DNA of 64,000 bases from Ferrimonas balearica DSM 9799 (GCF_000148645.1 NC_014541.1:1883139-1947138); one strand, 5' to 3'. Counted from the stretch's first letter, positions 41,224 through 51,689 are shown. Notes: a model not told the origin generated them from the sequence alone. Numbers and translations are program-made.

Positions 41224-41685
41224 ATGTCCGAGCAAGTGCCGTTTTGGCAAAAACCGTTGGGTGAGATGACTGAGCAGGAGTGGGAATCCCTCTGCGACGG
41301 TTGTGGCAAATGCTGCCTGAACAAGCTGATCGACGATGATACCGATGAGGTGTACTTCACCAACGTGGCTTGCCAGTTGCTGAACCACAAGTCGTGTCAG
41401 TGCAACAAGTACCCGACCCGCTTCGACTACGTGCCGGATTGCTACAAGATCACCCCGGAAAACGTTGGTGAGCTCGACTGGCTGCCGCCAAGTTGCGCCT
41501 ATAAACGCCTGCACGAAGGCCGTGGGCTGCCCAGTTGGCACCCGTTGTTGACCGGTAGCGCTTCCGCCATGCACGCGGCAGGCATGTCGATTCGTAACAA
41601 GGTGCTGGATGAGCGTGACGTGGGCACCGAAAGCCAGATTCTGATTGGCTGCATCGTGCATTGGCCCGCCAACGACATCGACTGA
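41224..41685 (+). CDS. ycgN: YcgN family cysteine cluster protein
   Basis: 153 residues from the ATG at 41224 (GGGGAG upstream), the E. coli YcgN length. The cysteine cluster [11 protein letters not shown] (Cys24, 27, 30, 31) plus later Cys in [15 protein letters not shown] and [10 protein letters not shown] define the UPF0260 zinc/iron-chelating family. Metal binding is inferred from this pattern; no biochemical role is established. Part of the conserved min-ycgL-mlt-ycgN neighbourhood. Confidence 0.93.
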   Translation: MSEQVPFWQKPLGEMTEQEWESLCDGCGKCCLNKLIDDDTDEVYFTNVACQLLNHKSCQCNKYPTRFDYVPDCYKITPENVGELDWLPPSCAYKRLHEGRGLPSWHPLLTGSASAMHAAGMSIRNKVLDERDVGTESQILIGCIVHWPANDID

Positions 41686-41802
41686 CCCCAGGGGCGCCAT
41701 TCAGGCGCCCTTGTTGTATCTGTGCCTGAATCATCGTGGTGCTTGTCACCCTGGAGCCTGGTGTGTCACTGTCTTGGCATGCCCCTTCAAGGAGAGAAGC
41801 TG

Positions 41803-42093
41803 ATGGCACGTACCCAAACCTATGAACACGATGAAGCCGGCAACTGCATTTTGACCGTCAGTGCTGCCAGCCAGAAGGGCGGTATGGCCCAGGTGGTCGG
41901 TGGCCACCTGTTTCGCCGTTACCTGGAAGGTGACCGCCACTTTATCATCCGCCTGCCCGGCAATATTGGGCTGACCACCATGGAGGTGATCAGCGGTGCG
42001 TTACTGGGACTGAACGCCAAGATTACCCTGGAAGGAGATGGGGCAGCCCGGGTGGAGGAGTATCTTCGCGAGCAGCACGACCACCAGCTCTGA
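41803..42093 (+). CDS. Small HPr-like protein lacking the phospho-histidine
   Basis: 96 residues from the ATG at 41803 (AAGGAGAGAAGCTG). By eye the pattern of strands and helices resembles the PTS carrier HPr: LTVSAASQKGGMAQVVGGHL aligns with the HPr active-site strand-helix, and TTMEVISGALLGLNAKITLE with the HPr second-helix region, then GDGAARVEEYLREQ with the C-terminal helix. The His15 position appears replaced (QKGGMAQ instead of GLHTRPA). If correct this is a non-catalytic HPr-fold protein. The assignment is tentative. It stands alone downstream of ycgN. Confidence 0.55.
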   Translation: MARTQTYEHDEAGNCILTVSAASQKGGMAQVVGGHLFRRYLEGDRHFIIRLPGNIGLTTMEVISGALLGLNAKITLEGDGAARVEEYLREQHDHQL

Positions 42094-42461
42094 CCACGGG
42101 CGCTAAGTCACCTTAGGGTCAATGGGATTGTTGGCTGCCACAATCCCGCTCCTGACAACATCACACTCCGGCGGGCGTGGTGCTGTCTCTTGTCGCGCTC
42201 CCCCCTCTTGTCACGCTTCCCCCTATGCTGAGTCAGCGCACCCGCAGCGTGGTACCGGTTGGTTTGCCGGGATTAACGCTGCTTCTGTTACGCATTGACA
42301 CTTAATGACATTTCCCGCCGGTTTCGCCGCCATTGTCAGCGAGTGTCAACGAGTTTCAGGGTCTTGACCAAGCCTTGCCCAGCTTTACATCCGGTCTGTT
42401 GTGAGCAACGAGTGGTTCGGTAATGCTGCCTGAAATGGATTTTGGGCAATAAGAGTAACCG
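42094..42461. other. Intergenic region with an 18-bp tandem repeat
   Basis: About 370 bases without a supported gene between the HPr-like gene and a lipoprotein gene. It contains a contiguous tandem repeat of 18 bases at 42187-42204 and 42205-42222 (CTCTTGTCGCGCTCCCCC, second unit with two changes). No terminator or promoter with good boxes was found. A minus-strand frame at 42336-42560 overlaps the lipoprotein and is not credible. Confidence 0.5.
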
Positions 42462-42851
42462 ATGATGATGGCGCTTTTGGGCAGATGGCCAAAGTTGGGC
42501 GCCGCGGCGCTGGTCATGGGACTGGCGAGCTGCACGAGTAGCGGTAAATTCTACACGCACGAACCCGATGACGAGTTCAGCGTGTTGAACACCCTGGCTT
42601 TTCCGCTGGTACTGGTGGGGGCGGACCTGGTGTATGAATCCATCATGGGGGCGGTGCAGGAGGGGCGCGGCGGCGCCGAGGCAACAGCGTTATTGCGCTG
42701 TGTCGGCGCGTTTTGTCATCAAGCGGCAGCGTGGGATTGGGATCCGGATGAAAACCAATACCACTGCCGCATCACCCATGGGCTTAAGGGCGGGGAGGTA
42801 ACGGATGCTGAGCAGTGTCAGCATCAGCCCTTGCAGGATAACTGGGAATGA
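42462..42851 (+). CDS. Small hypothetical lipoprotein
   Basis: 129 residues from the first of three consecutive Met codons. A type II signal sequence ends in the lipobox LASC (lipidated Cys near residue 24), followed by TSSG, so sorting to the outer membrane is likely. There is a hydrophobic central stretch (LNTLAFPLVLVGADLVYESI). The C-terminal part contains four more cysteines (LLRCVGAFCHQ, QYHCRI, EQCQHQ), which may form disulfides; dsbB lies convergent next to it. I do not recognise the family. Confidence 0.7.
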   Translation: MMMALLGRWPKLGAAALVMGLASCTSSGKFYTHEPDDEFSVLNTLAFPLVLVGADLVYESIMGAVQEGRGGAEATALLRCVGAFCHQAAAWDWDPDENQYHCRITHGLKGGEVTDAEQCQHQPLQDNWE

Positions 42852-42870
42852 CCCGCCCAACCGGGCTGGT

Positions 42871-43398
42871 TTAACGCCGGCGCAGCAACACCGCAGTGAG
42901 GACCAGGGCCGCAGCCATCAGATAGAGCGCAAACGAGACCAGAGTCCACTGCGCCATGGTGACGCCCAGCCACTCCCAGGCTTTGTCGGTACAGTCACCG
43001 GTGGGCTCAAACAGCGCCGGCATCCAGTGATGCAGGGGCAACCAGCTTGGAAAGTCGGGGATAAAGTCACAGCTGGCGCCGAACAGGCCAAAGCCCTCCG
43101 GTGGGGTGGACTGCTTCTCCACCAGTTGCCAGGCGATCTTGGCGCCCCAGCCCGCACCGACTATCCATCCTATCCAACCGATAAGCCGCGCCAGTGCGCT
43201 TGAGGGCAACAGGGCGGGGACGAGTGCTGCCAGGCCAATGGCACACACCGCAACCCGGATGTAGATGCACATGACGCAGGGGCCCAGCTCATAGACGTAC
43301 TGGAACACCAATGCGGCCCCCATCAGGCCAAAAGCGGAGAGGGACAGCAGCAGCCAGGCGGCGCGTTGCTGGGGCAGGGCGGCAAGTCGGTCGAGCAT
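42871..43398 (-). CDS. dsbB: Disulfide bond formation protein DsbB
   Basis: Inner-membrane quinone reductase of 175 residues that reoxidises DsbA. Four hydrophobic segments are present. The first redox pair is Cys41/Cys44 (ELGPCVMCIYIR), and the second is Cys110 and Cys136 in the second periplasmic loop. The ATG at 43398 has AAGGATT upstream; a TTG two codons earlier is less likely. It follows nhaB in the same orientation, an arrangement also found in E. coli. Confidence 0.96.
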   Translation of the reverse strand: MLDRLAALPQQRAAWLLLSLSAFGLMGAALVFQYVYELGPCVMCIYIRVAVCAIGLAALVPALLPSSALARLIGWIGWIVGAGWGAKIAWQLVEKQSTPPEGFGLFGASCDFIPDFPSWLPLHHWMPALFEPTGDCTDKAWEWLGVTMAQWTLVSFALYLMAAALVLTAVLLRRR

Positions 43399-43415
43399 AG
43401 TCAATCCTTCGAAAC

Positions 43416-43442
43416 AAAAACGGCGCCAATGGGCGCCGTTTT
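43416..43442. terminator. Intrinsic terminator between nhaB and dsbB
   Basis: Stem CGGCGCC / GGCGCCG with A and T runs on either side. On the minus strand it would end the nhaB transcript before dsbB, so dsbB may rely on partial readthrough or its own promoter. Confidence 0.85.
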
Positions 43443-43466
43443 GGGGTAAAGCCGGGTAACCGGGGC

Positions 43467-45047
43467 TTAGTGGCCAGAGACCGCAGCGCCGGCATCAGCG
43501 GCGTGGTGGCTGATCCACTGAAGGTTATACATTGCCTCGGTAGCTTCAGACAAGACGCCGAAGTGGATCATCGCCAGACCGACCAGGGTCAGTACGATGG
43601 TGTAAGGCAGCGCCAGGATAACCATCCGACCGTAAGACAGGCGGATAAGCGGCGCCAGTGCAGAGGTCAGCAGGAACAGGAACGCAGCCTGACCGTTCGG
43701 GGTCGCAACAGACGGCAGGTTGGTGCCGGTGTTGATGGCGACAGCCAGCATGTCGAACTGGTCACGGGTGATGTCGCCTTGCAGCAGGGCGGCTTTCACC
43801 TCGTTGATGTACACGGTACCCACGAACACGTTATCGGACACCATAGAGAGCGCGCCGTTGGCCAGGTAGAACATCACCGCCTGGGTGTTGCCCTCAAACT
43901 GCAGTACCCAGTGAATCACGGGGTAGAACAGCTTCTGGTCAATGATCACGCCCACGACGGCGAAGAAGACAGCCAGCAGCGCGGTAAAGGGCAGGGCCTC
44001 TTCAAACGCTTTGCCCAGGCTGTGCTCATCGATAACGCCGTTAAACGCGGTGCAGAGAATGATAACGGACAGACCAATCAGGCCCACGGCCGCAACGTGC
44101 AGAGCCAGACCGGCGATCAGCCACACGCCCACCAGGGCCTGAACGATCAGCTGCATCTTCTCTTTGTTGGTGCGGTTGGCGTCTTCGTGGTTGGCGAAGT
44201 CCACCAGGATCTGGCGTACCGGCTCCGGCAGCGGTGCGCCGTAACCGAACAGTTTGAACTTCTCAACCAGCATACAGGTGGCCAGGCCGGCAATCAGAAC
44301 CGGGATGCTGACCGGCGCCATGCGCAGGAAGAACTCACCAAAGCCCCAGTTGGCTTGCGCGGCGATGATGAGGTTTTGCGGTTCGCCTACCATGGTGCAC
44401 ACACCACCGAGGGCGGTACCCACACCAGCGTGCATCATCAGGTTACGCAGGAACGCGCGGAAGTCTTCCAGATCGTCCTTGGACAGCTCGATGCTTTCGT
44501 CGTCGTTGTGATCGTGGCTTTGCTGGAAGCTCTTGCCGGACGCCACTTTGTGGTAGATGGCGTAGAAGCCGACTGCCACGCTGATAACCACGGCGATAAC
44601 GGTCAACGCGTCGAGGAAGGCGGACAGGAAGGCCGCAGCCATACAGAACGCCAGAGACACGATGGTTTTGGATTTGATGCGGGTGATCAGCTTGGTAAAG
44701 ATGAACAGCAGCAACTGCTTCATAAAGTAGATGCCGGCCACCATAAAGATCAGCAGCAGGATCACTTCCAGGTTGGCTTCGATCTCATGCAGAACCTGGT
44801 TGGGCGAGGTCATGCCGATGGCAACCGCCTCGATGGCCAGAAGACCGCCCGGCTGAAGCGGGTAGCATTTCAGGGCCATGGCCAGGGTAAAGATGAACTC
44901 CACCACCAGCAGCCAGCCAGCGATGAAAGGATCGAACATAAAGACCAGGGGATTGATCACCAAGAAGGTGAGAATGGCCGCTTTGTACCATTTAGGGGCG
45001 CTGCCCAGAAAATTCTGGAAAAATGCCTGTTGTAATGAGACCGCCAT
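43467..45047 (-). CDS. nhaB: Na+/H+ antiporter NhaB
   Basis: Inner-membrane sodium/proton antiporter of 526 residues, slightly longer than the 513 of E. coli, with about twelve hydrophobic segments. Recognisable stretches include [40 protein letters not shown], and [20 protein letters not shown]. It maintains sodium homeostasis and pH. The ATG is preceded by AGGAAGTC. It is divergent from fadR, the standard gammaproteobacterial arrangement. Confidence 0.97.
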   Translation of the reverse strand: MAVSLQQAFFQNFLGSAPKWYKAAILTFLVINPLVFMFDPFIAGWLLVVEFIFTLAMALKCYPLQPGGLLAIEAVAIGMTSPNQVLHEIEANLEVILLLIFMVAGIYFMKQLLLFIFTKLITRIKSKTIVSLAFCMAAAFLSAFLDALTVIAVVISVAVGFYAIYHKVASGKSFQQSHDHNDDESIELSKDDLEDFRAFLRNLMMHAGVGTALGGVCTMVGEPQNLIIAAQANWGFGEFFLRMAPVSIPVLIAGLATCMLVEKFKLFGYGAPLPEPVRQILVDFANHEDANRTNKEKMQLIVQALVGVWLIAGLALHVAAVGLIGLSVIILCTAFNGVIDEHSLGKAFEEALPFTALLAVFFAVVGVIIDQKLFYPVIHWVLQFEGNTQAVMFYLANGALSMVSDNVFVGTVYINEVKAALLQGDITRDQFDMLAVAINTGTNLPSVATPNGQAAFLFLLTSALAPLIRLSYGRMVILALPYTIVLTLVGLAMIHFGVLSEATEAMYNLQWISHHAADAGAAVSGH

Positions 45048-45317
45048 GACTTCCTCAGGGGCTGGTAAAAAACTCGCGAAGAGCCGATGTTATGATTTTA
45101 AGGGCGGAGTTTAATGCGAATGCAGTCACAAAGTCACTTCTGATGCACACTAAGTCACCAATGAATAACCTGGCGTGGCGTAAATGTGTTCAGAACTGGC
45201 GACAAACTGACCGCGAACAGGCAACGATTGGGCCGTCTCGACTTCCTATTTCACCCCCCTCTGGTATGATCACCCGACAACTAAAAGCGATAACACGATT
45301 AACAGGCTGCCGTTTCC

Positions 45318-46037
45318 ATGATCATTAAAGCTCAAAGCCCGGCTGGATTTGCCGAAGAGTACATCGTTAAGTCCATCTGGAATAACAAGTTCCCGCCGGG
45401 GTCGATTCTGCCCGCCGAGCGTGAGTTGTCTGAACTGATTGGCGTTACCCGCACCACGCTGCGTGAGGTATTGCAGCGTTTGGCCCGGGACGGCTGGTTG
45501 AGCATCCAACATGGTAAACCCACCCGGGTGAACAACTTTTGGGAAACCTCTGGCCTCAACATTCTGGAAACCATCGCCCGCCTGGATCAGGACGGTGTAC
45601 CAGAGCTGATGGACCAACTGCTGGCAGCACGAACCAACATCAGCAGCATCTACCTCCGTTCCGCAGTGCGTCACTGCCCGGAAAAAGTGCTTGAGCTGGT
45701 TCAGGAAGCGCAAGATTTGCCGGAAGATGGCGGCGCATTCGCCGATTTTGACTACCACTTTAACCACAGTGTGGCCTTTGCCTCAGGCAATCCGATCTAC
45801 TCGCTGATTCTGAATGGCTTTAAGGGGCTGTACAGCCGGGTAGGGCGTTACTACTTCACCAGTGAAGAGGGACGCGAGCTGGCCCGCGCCTACTACCGTG
45901 AGCTGGGTGAGTTGGCTGCGAAAGGCGACTTTGAGGCGGTGGTTCCGCTGGTGCGCCGTTACGGTATGGGTTCCGGTAAAATCTGGCAGAAGATCCGCGG
46001 CGACATGCCGAAGGACATCGCCGAAACCAAGATCTGA
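45318..46037 (+). CDS. fadR: Fatty acid metabolism regulator FadR
   Basis: GntR-family regulator of 239 residues, the usual length. The N-terminal winged helix ([37 protein letters not shown]) recognises fad operators. The C-terminal helical domain binds acyl-CoA, which releases DNA. It typically represses beta-oxidation genes and activates fabA/fabB. In this window its likely targets are the two fadD genes. Its stop codon abuts the convergent spoVR stop with no intervening base. Confidence 0.97.
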   Translation: MIIKAQSPAGFAEEYIVKSIWNNKFPPGSILPAERELSELIGVTRTTLREVLQRLARDGWLSIQHGKPTRVNNFWETSGLNILETIARLDQDGVPELMDQLLAARTNISSIYLRSAVRHCPEKVLELVQEAQDLPEDGGAFADFDYHFNHSVAFASGNPIYSLILNGFKGLYSRVGRYYFTSEEGRELARAYYRELGELAAKGDFEAVVPLVRRYGMGSGKIWQKIRGDMPKDIAETKI

Positions 46038-47546
46038 TTATTCCCGCTTCTTCTCCGGGCAGCGTGCGATCAACTCCACGCTGCCGTTTTCCTGTTCCTG
46101 CTCCAGTATCACATCGAAGCCCCACAACCGGTGCAGGTGCTTCATCACTTCCTCTTTGCTCTCTGCCAACGGAATGCGGTCTTGTGGTGTGTAACGCAAC
46201 ACCAGGCTGCGGTCGCCACGGACCTTCACATTCCAGATCTGGATATTGGGCTCGAGGTGACTGAGGTTGTACTGCCGCGCTAACGCGGTGCGCAGTTCAC
46301 GATAGCCCTGCTCGTCGTGGATGGCGGACACCTCAAGGTAGTTCTTCCGGTCGTCATCGCGCACCCCAAACAGCTTGAACTGCCGCATCAGTCGGGGTGA
46401 CAGGTACTGGGCAATAAAGCTCTCGTCCTTAAAGTTGGCCATGGCGAAATGCACCGCATCCAGCCAGTCGGTACCGGCCAGGTCCGGGAACCACTCGCGG
46501 TCTTCCGGCTCCGGACTCTCGCAGATACGGCGGATGTCCTGGAACATCGCAAAGCCTAATGCGTAGGGGTTGATGCCACTGTAGTAGGGGCTGTTGTAGG
46601 GCGGTTGCAGCACCACATTGGTGTGGCTGTGCAGAAACTCCATCATAAAGCGGTCAGACAGTTTCCCCTCGTCATACAGGTGGTTAAGGATGGTGTAGTG
46701 CCAGAAGGTGGCCCAGCCTTCGTTCATCACCTGGGTTTGCTTCTGGGGATAGAAGTACTGCGCCACTTTGCGCACGATGCGCACCAGTTCCCGCTGCCAC
46801 GGCTCCAGTAGCGGTGCGTTTTTCTCGATGAAGTAGAGCAGGTTCTCCTGCGGATCCGGCGGGAATCGGATCTCATCCTCTGCGGTGGCCTCCTCTTTGC
46901 GTTCCGGCAGGGTGCGCCACAGGTCGTTGACCTGGGTTTGCAGATACTCTTCACGCTCCTTCTGGCGCTGTTTCTCTTCCCGCAGCGAGATCTCGGCCGG
47001 GCGCTTGTAGCGGTCGACGCCGTAGTTCATCAGGGCATGGCAGGAGTCGAGCAGGTCTTCCACCGCATCGATGCCATGGGCCTGTTCGCAATCGGCAATG
47101 TATTTCTTGGCAAACAGCAGGTAATCGATGATGGAGTCGGCGTCGGTCCAGGTGCGGAACAGGTAGTTGCCTTTAAAAAAGCTGTTGTGGCCGTAGCTGG
47201 CGTGGGCCATCACCAGTGCCTGCATGGTGATGGTGTTCTCCTCCATCAGGTAGGCGATGCAGGGGTTGGAGTTGATCACGATCTCATAGGCCAGACCCAT
47301 CTGGCCCCGCTTGTAGTTCTGCTCGGTCTCAATGAACTTCTTGCCGAACGACCAGTGGGCATAACCAATGGGCATGCCGACACTGGCGTAGGCGTCCATC
47401 ATCTGCTCGGCGGTGATCACCTCGATCTGGTTCGGGTAGGTGTCGAGGCGATAGTGGTCAGCAACCCGGGCGATCTCATCCTGATACTGCTGCAGCAACT
47501 CGAAGGTCCAGTCCGGACCGTCCGGCAATGTCTGTCGCTCTGCCAT
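46038..47546 (-). CDS. SpoVR family protein
   Basis: 502 residues from the ATG at 47546 (AGGGGG at proper spacing; an ATG two codons earlier is too close). Homologue of E. coli YcgB and Bacillus SpoVR. Conserved: FFKGNYLFRTWTDADSIIDY, MNEGWATFWHYTILNHLYDE, and INPYALGFAMFQDIRRICES. Molecular role is unknown, but the gene travels with prkA and yeaH and with stationary-phase or nitrogen-stress regulation in many bacteria. Last gene of the three-gene cluster. Confidence 0.95.
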   Translation of the reverse strand: MAERQTLPDGPDWTFELLQQYQDEIARVADHYRLDTYPNQIEVITAEQMMDAYASVGMPIGYAHWSFGKKFIETEQNYKRGQMGLAYEIVINSNPCIAYLMEENTITMQALVMAHASYGHNSFFKGNYLFRTWTDADSIIDYLLFAKKYIADCEQAHGIDAVEDLLDSCHALMNYGVDRYKRPAEISLREEKQRQKEREEYLQTQVNDLWRTLPERKEEATAEDEIRFPPDPQENLLYFIEKNAPLLEPWQRELVRIVRKVAQYFYPQKQTQVMNEGWATFWHYTILNHLYDEGKLSDRFMMEFLHSHTNVVLQPPYNSPYYSGINPYALGFAMFQDIRRICESPEPEDREWFPDLAGTDWLDAVHFAMANFKDESFIAQYLSPRLMRQFKLFGVRDDDRKNYLEVSAIHDEQGYRELRTALARQYNLSHLEPNIQIWNVKVRGDRSLVLRYTPQDRIPLAESKEEVMKHLHRLWGFDVILEQEQENGSVELIARCPEKKRE

Positions 47547-47566
47547 ACGCATTCCCCCTGAAAACG

Positions 47567-48835
47567 TTACGCGGCCTGTTTCTTAAACAGCTCGCGGAAT
47601 ACCGGGTAGATGTCCTCCACCGAGCGGATATGCTGCAGGGCAAAGTGCGGATTGACCTTGGCCAGCGCTTCATACTCCCGCCATAGGGTCTGGTGGGCCC
47701 GGTTAGTGATTTCGATGTAGGTGTAGTAGCGGCACACCGGCAGAATCTTCTTGTCCATCAACTCCCGGCACTGGGGCGAATCATCGGCCCAGTTGTCGCC
47801 GTCGGAGGCTTGTGCGGCGTAGATGTTCCACTCATTGGCGGGGTAGCGCTCCGCCTGGATCTCATGCATCAGCCGCAATGCGCTGGAGACGATGGTGCCG
47901 CCGGTTTCCTGGCTGTAGAAGAACTCGTGCTCGTCCACCTCTTTGGCCTGGGTATGGTGGCGAATAAACACCACGTCCAGTGACTTGTAGGTTCGGGTGA
48001 GGAACAGGTAGAGCAGGATATAGAAGCGTTTGGCCATATCCTTGGTGGCCTGATCCATGGAGCCGGACACGTCCATCAGGCAGAACATCACCGCCTTGGA
48101 GGTGGGCACCGGGCGTTGAGTGAAGGCGTTGTAGCGCAGGTCGAAGGTGTCGATAAAGGGCACCGCATCGATGCGTCGCTTCAGCTCGGCAATCTCCGCT
48201 TCCAGGGCCTGGATCTGCTCGGCACTGGAGCCCGGTGTATCCAGCAGCGCGGCGAGTTGCTTCTCCAGCTCTGCGAGGGTTTTCTTCTTGCCCGAGGTCA
48301 GGGCGGTGCGACGCGCCAGAGACTGGCGCAGTGACCGGACAATATGGATGTTGGCCGGTACGCCGTCGGTGGTCACCCCGGCCCGGAAGGTTTTGAACTC
48401 CACCAGCTTGTCGAGGCTGTTGCGCTGCAGGTTGGGCAGGGCCAGGTCATCAAACAGCAGGTCGAGATACTCATCTTTGGAGATGGTAAAGACGAAATCG
48501 TCCTCCCCCTCACCGCTGTTGGACGCTTGGCCCTGTCCGGCACCGCCCGCACCCCCACCGGGCGGCCGCTCAATGCGGTCGCCGCGGGTGAACTGGTCGT
48601 TACCGGGGTGCACCCGCTCACGGTCCCCGCCGGCGCCATGGTGGAACACCGGCTCGGTGATGTTTTTGCTGGGGATGCTGATCTGCTCCCCGCTGTCCAC
48701 ATCGGTGACACTGCGATTGGTGACGGCGTCGGATACCGCTTTCTTGATCTGCTGCTTGTAGCGCCGCAGAAATCGTTGGCGGTTAACCGTGCTCTTGCCC
48801 TTGGCGTTCAGGCGCCGATCGATAAAGTGGGCCAT
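47567..48835 (-). CDS. yeaH: YeaH/YhbH family protein (DUF444, VWA-like)
   Basis: 422 residues from the ATG at 48835 (GGGAGG upstream); a TTG two codons earlier is not needed. The N-terminal [20 protein letters not shown] and [15 protein letters not shown] are family hallmarks. The MIDAS-like VWA motif [18 protein letters not shown] lies near residue 235, and [12 protein letters not shown] follows. A Gly-rich flexible region (about 80-105) separates the parts. It is thought to work with the PrkA/YeaG kinase. Confidence 0.95.
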   Translation of the reverse strand: MAHFIDRRLNAKGKSTVNRQRFLRRYKQQIKKAVSDAVTNRSVTDVDSGEQISIPSKNITEPVFHHGAGGDRERVHPGNDQFTRGDRIERPPGGGAGGAGQGQASNSGEGEDDFVFTISKDEYLDLLFDDLALPNLQRNSLDKLVEFKTFRAGVTTDGVPANIHIVRSLRQSLARRTALTSGKKKTLAELEKQLAALLDTPGSSAEQIQALEAEIAELKRRIDAVPFIDTFDLRYNAFTQRPVPTSKAVMFCLMDVSGSMDQATKDMAKRFYILLYLFLTRTYKSLDVVFIRHHTQAKEVDEHEFFYSQETGGTIVSSALRLMHEIQAERYPANEWNIYAAQASDGDNWADDSPQCRELMDKKILPVCRYYTYIEITNRAHQTLWREYEALAKVNPHFALQHIRSVEDIYPVFRELFKKQAA

Positions 48836-48848
48836 AGGCAACCTCCCA

Positions 48849-50783
48849 TCAGCTCGACTTCCGAACGCGGAGGTACCATTCCGACAACAGCCGAACCTGC
48901 TTGCGGGTGTAGCCCTTCTCCATCATGCGGTCGACGAAGTCATCGTGTTTCTTCTGTTCGTCCGCCGAGGTCTTGGTGTTGAAGGAGATCACCGGCAGCA
49001 GATCTTCGGTGTTGGAGAACATCTTCTTCTCAATCACGGAACGCAGCTTCTCGTAGCTGGTCCAGTTCGGATTCTTGCCGTTGTTGTTGGCGCGGGCCCG
49101 AAGCACGAAGTTGACGATCTCGTTGCGGAAGTCTTTGGGGTTGCTGATCCCGGCCGGCTTCTCAATCTTCTCCAGCTCGGCATTCAGCGCCGCCCGGTCA
49201 AACAGTTGGCCGGTTTCAGGGTCACGGTATTCCTGGTCCTGGATCCAGAAATCGGCGTAGGTGACGTAGCGGTCAAAGATGTTCTGGCCGTATTCGCTGT
49301 AGGACTCGAGGTAGGCGGTCTGGATCTCCTTGCCGATAAACTCGACGTATTTGGGGATCAGGTAACCCTTCAGGTGCTCGAGGTACTTGTCGGCCAGCTC
49401 CTGCGGGAACTGTTCCCGCTCAATCTGCTTCTCCAGCACGTAGAACAGGTGCACCGGATTGGCCGCCACTTCGGCGTGGTCGAAGTTGAATACCCGGGAC
49501 AGGATCTTGAAGGCGAAACGGGTAGAGAGTCCGCTCATCCCTTCATCCACACCGGCGAAGTCTCGATACTCCTGGTGGGATTTGGCTTTCGGGTCGGTGT
49601 CTTTCAGCGTCTCACCGTCGTACACACGCATCTTCGAATAGATGGAGGAGTTCTCCGGATCCTTCAGTCGGGACAGCACACTGAACTGGCTCAGGATAGA
49701 GAGGGTGCTGGGCGCGCACTGGGCGTCCACCAGCTCCGAGTTGGCCAGCAGTTTTTCGTAGATGCGACGCTCTTCCGATACCCGCAGGCAGTAGGGCACC
49801 TTGACGATGTAAACCCGGTCAAGGAAGGCTTCGTTGTTCTTGTTGTTGCGGAATGTCTGCCACTCCGATTCGTTGGAGTGGGCCAGAATGATGCCGCTGT
49901 AGGGCAGGGCGGACAGCCCCTCGGTGCCGTTGTAGTTGCCCTCCTGGGTGGCGGTCAGCAGCGGGTGCAGCACCTTGATGGGGGCTTTGAACATCTCCAC
50001 AAACTCCATCACCCCCTGGTTGGCTTTACACAGGGCGCCGGAGTAGGCGTAAGCGTCGGCGTCATCCTGGGCAAAGTGCTCCAGCTGGCGGATGTCCACC
50101 TTACCGACGAGGGAGGAGATGTCCTGGTTGTTTTCATCGCCGGGTTCGGTTTTGGCGACGGCGATCTGGTCCAGCACGGAGGGGTATACCTTGGCGACGC
50201 GGAATTTGGTGATGTCCCCACCAAACTCGTGCAGGCGCTTGGCGGCCCAGGGTGACGTAACGCTGCGCAGATAACGCTTCGGTACGCCGTACTCTTTCTC
50301 AAGGATCTCGCCGTCTTCGTCCACGTCGAACAGGCAAAGGGGGTGATCATTCACCGGGCTGCGCACGCCGTTGGCGGTCAGCACGTAGATGGGGATGCGG
50401 GTGATCAGCTTCTTCAGCTTTTCGGCAAGGGAGGATTTACCGCCCCCGACGGGGCCCAGCAGGTACAGAATCTGTTTCGATTCTTCCAGTCCCTGTGCGG
50501 CGTGTTTGAGGTAAGCGACGATCTGCTCAATCGCCTCTTCCATGCCATAAAATTCAGCGAAGGCGGGGTAGCGGGCAATCACCCGATTGGAGAAGATCCG
50601 GGACAAACGCGGTTCCAGCGCCGTGTCGATCATTTCCGGCTCACCGATGGCCATCAGCAGGCGTTCGGCAGCGCTGGCGTAAGCGCCCCGGTCGGCTTTG
50701 CACATCTCCAGGAACTCCTGAAGGCTGTACTCTTCGTCCCGGGTTTGTTCATAGCGATGTTGATAGTGCTCGAAGATGCTCAT
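48849..50783 (-). CDS. prkA: PrkA/YeaG family serine protein kinase
   Basis: 644 residues with an N-terminal AAA-like domain (Walker [17 protein letters not shown] at about 109-124, Walker B-like [10 protein letters not shown]) and a C-terminal PrkA kinase-related region. E. coli YeaG takes part in adaptation to nitrogen starvation and acid. It is the first gene of prkA-yeaH-spoVR, with 13- and 20-base gaps. GGGGGAG precedes the ATG. In the literature some PrkA homologues act as AAA+ proteases rather than kinases, so the activity label is open. Confidence 0.95.
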   Translation of the reverse strand: MSIFEHYQHRYEQTRDEEYSLQEFLEMCKADRGAYASAAERLLMAIGEPEMIDTALEPRLSRIFSNRVIARYPAFAEFYGMEEAIEQIVAYLKHAAQGLEESKQILYLLGPVGGGKSSLAEKLKKLITRIPIYVLTANGVRSPVNDHPLCLFDVDEDGEILEKEYGVPKRYLRSVTSPWAAKRLHEFGGDITKFRVAKVYPSVLDQIAVAKTEPGDENNQDISSLVGKVDIRQLEHFAQDDADAYAYSGALCKANQGVMEFVEMFKAPIKVLHPLLTATQEGNYNGTEGLSALPYSGIILAHSNESEWQTFRNNKNNEAFLDRVYIVKVPYCLRVSEERRIYEKLLANSELVDAQCAPSTLSILSQFSVLSRLKDPENSSIYSKMRVYDGETLKDTDPKAKSHQEYRDFAGVDEGMSGLSTRFAFKILSRVFNFDHAEVAANPVHLFYVLEKQIEREQFPQELADKYLEHLKGYLIPKYVEFIGKEIQTAYLESYSEYGQNIFDRYVTYADFWIQDQEYRDPETGQLFDRAALNAELEKIEKPAGISNPKDFRNEIVNFVLRARANNNGKNPNWTSYEKLRSVIEKKMFSNTEDLLPVISFNTKTSADEQKKHDDFVDRMMEKGYTRKQVRLLSEWYLRVRKSS

Positions 50784-51107
50784 GTGTCACTCCCCCAAAG
50801 TCGCTGAAGCCACGTTTCGCAGCTGCGGTGAAAAAGACGTTAGCTTTCGGTAAGCGTAGACCGAGATTCCCTAACCTGTTCACTGCGCAAGTAAAAACCG
50901 ACGGATCTTCTTCGCTTTTCCTCAGCTTAGCCCGGTAGGACTGCCGTCGTTACTCGGGTTAGTAGACCCTCTTGTACGCCGGGTTATTGCAACCAGATTA
51001 CCCTGTTTCGACGTTGGGGGTGGTGAAAAAATGGTCACAGGCCGTGAGGCGGGCACAAAAAAGGAGGGCCGAGGCCCCCCTTGTTATGAGTGAATTGGCT
51101 TTGCCTA
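50784..51107. other. Long leader region upstream of prkA
   Basis: About 320 bases between sodB and prkA, both on the minus strand. The sodB-distal part contains several short GC-rich inverted segments (around AACCCGGCG and CTACCGGGCT, about 50935-50990), suggesting a structured leader. I saw no convincing sigma-70 or sigma-54 promoter. The sodB terminator lies at its right end. Confidence 0.45.
51057..51082 (-). terminator. Intrinsic terminator after sodB
   Basis: Stem AAGGGGGGCC / GGCCCTCCTT (minus-strand reading, one mismatch) with a 2-base apex and a T run of six. It lies 26 bases past the sodB stop. Confidence 0.82.
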
Positions 51108-51689
51108 TCAGGCGAAGTTTTCGTTAACGAAATCCCAGTTCACCAGGTTCCAGAACGCGTCCATGTAGTTCGGACGGGCGTTGCGGTAGTCGATGTAGTA
51201 AGCGTGTTCCCACAGGTCTACGGTCAGCAGCGGGGTAACACCGGCTTCGGTCAGCGGGGTAGCGGCATTGCTGGTGTTTACAATGGCCAGGCTGCCGTCG
51301 GCGTTCTTAACCAGCCAGGTCCAGGAGGAGCCAAAGTTGTTGATGGCGGACTCAGTGAACTGGGCTTTAAAGGCGTCGAAGGAACCGAACGCGCTGTTGA
51401 TGGCGTCAGCGATGGCACCAGTGGCGGCACCACCACCGTTCGGGGACAGGCAGTGCCAGTAGAAGGTGTGGTTCCAGATCTGGGCTGCGTTGTTGAATAC
51501 ACCGCCGGTGGAGGTCTTGACGATCTCTTCCAGAGACTTGCCAGCCAGCTCGGTACCTTCAACCAGGCCGTTCAGCTTGGTGACGTAAGTGGCATGGTGT
51601 TTACCGTGGTGGAACTCCAGGGTCTCGGCGGAGATGTGGGGCTCCAATGCATCTTTTGCGTACGGCAGTGCAGGTAGTTCAAACGCCAT
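51108..51689 (-). CDS. sodB: Iron superoxide dismutase
   Basis: Cytosolic enzyme of 193 residues, the same length as E. coli SodB, converting superoxide to peroxide and oxygen. Metal ligands are His27 (FHHGKHHATYV), the His in WNHTFYWHCL, and the DLWEHAYYIDYRN pair near the C-terminus. FGSSWTWLV and the Gln-type second-sphere context favour iron over manganese. GGAGAAGAGC precedes the ATG. Monocistronic, divergent from grxD. Confidence 0.97.
   Translation of the reverse strand: MAFELPALPYAKDALEPHISAETLEFHHGKHHATYVTKLNGLVEGTELAGKSLEEIVKTSTGGVFNNAAQIWNHTFYWHCLSPNGGGAATGAIADAINSAFGSFDAFKAQFTESAINNFGSSWTWLVKNADGSLAIVNTSNAATPLTEAGVTPLLTVDLWEHAYYIDYRNARPNYMDAFWNLVNWDFVNENFA

Noticed and set aside
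43470-45035. 521-codon plus-strand frame opposite nhaB
   Set aside because: Gln/His/Gly-rich antisense shadow; nhaB is conserved along its whole length.
45260-45276. FadR operator-like sequence (TCTGGTATGATCACCCG) just before fadR
   Set aside because: Only one half resembles the known operator and it overlaps a TATGAT -10-like box; too weak to annotate.
48789-50255. 488-codon plus-strand frame opposite prkA
   Set aside because: Antisense shadow; prkA carries a Walker A motif and family-wide conservation.
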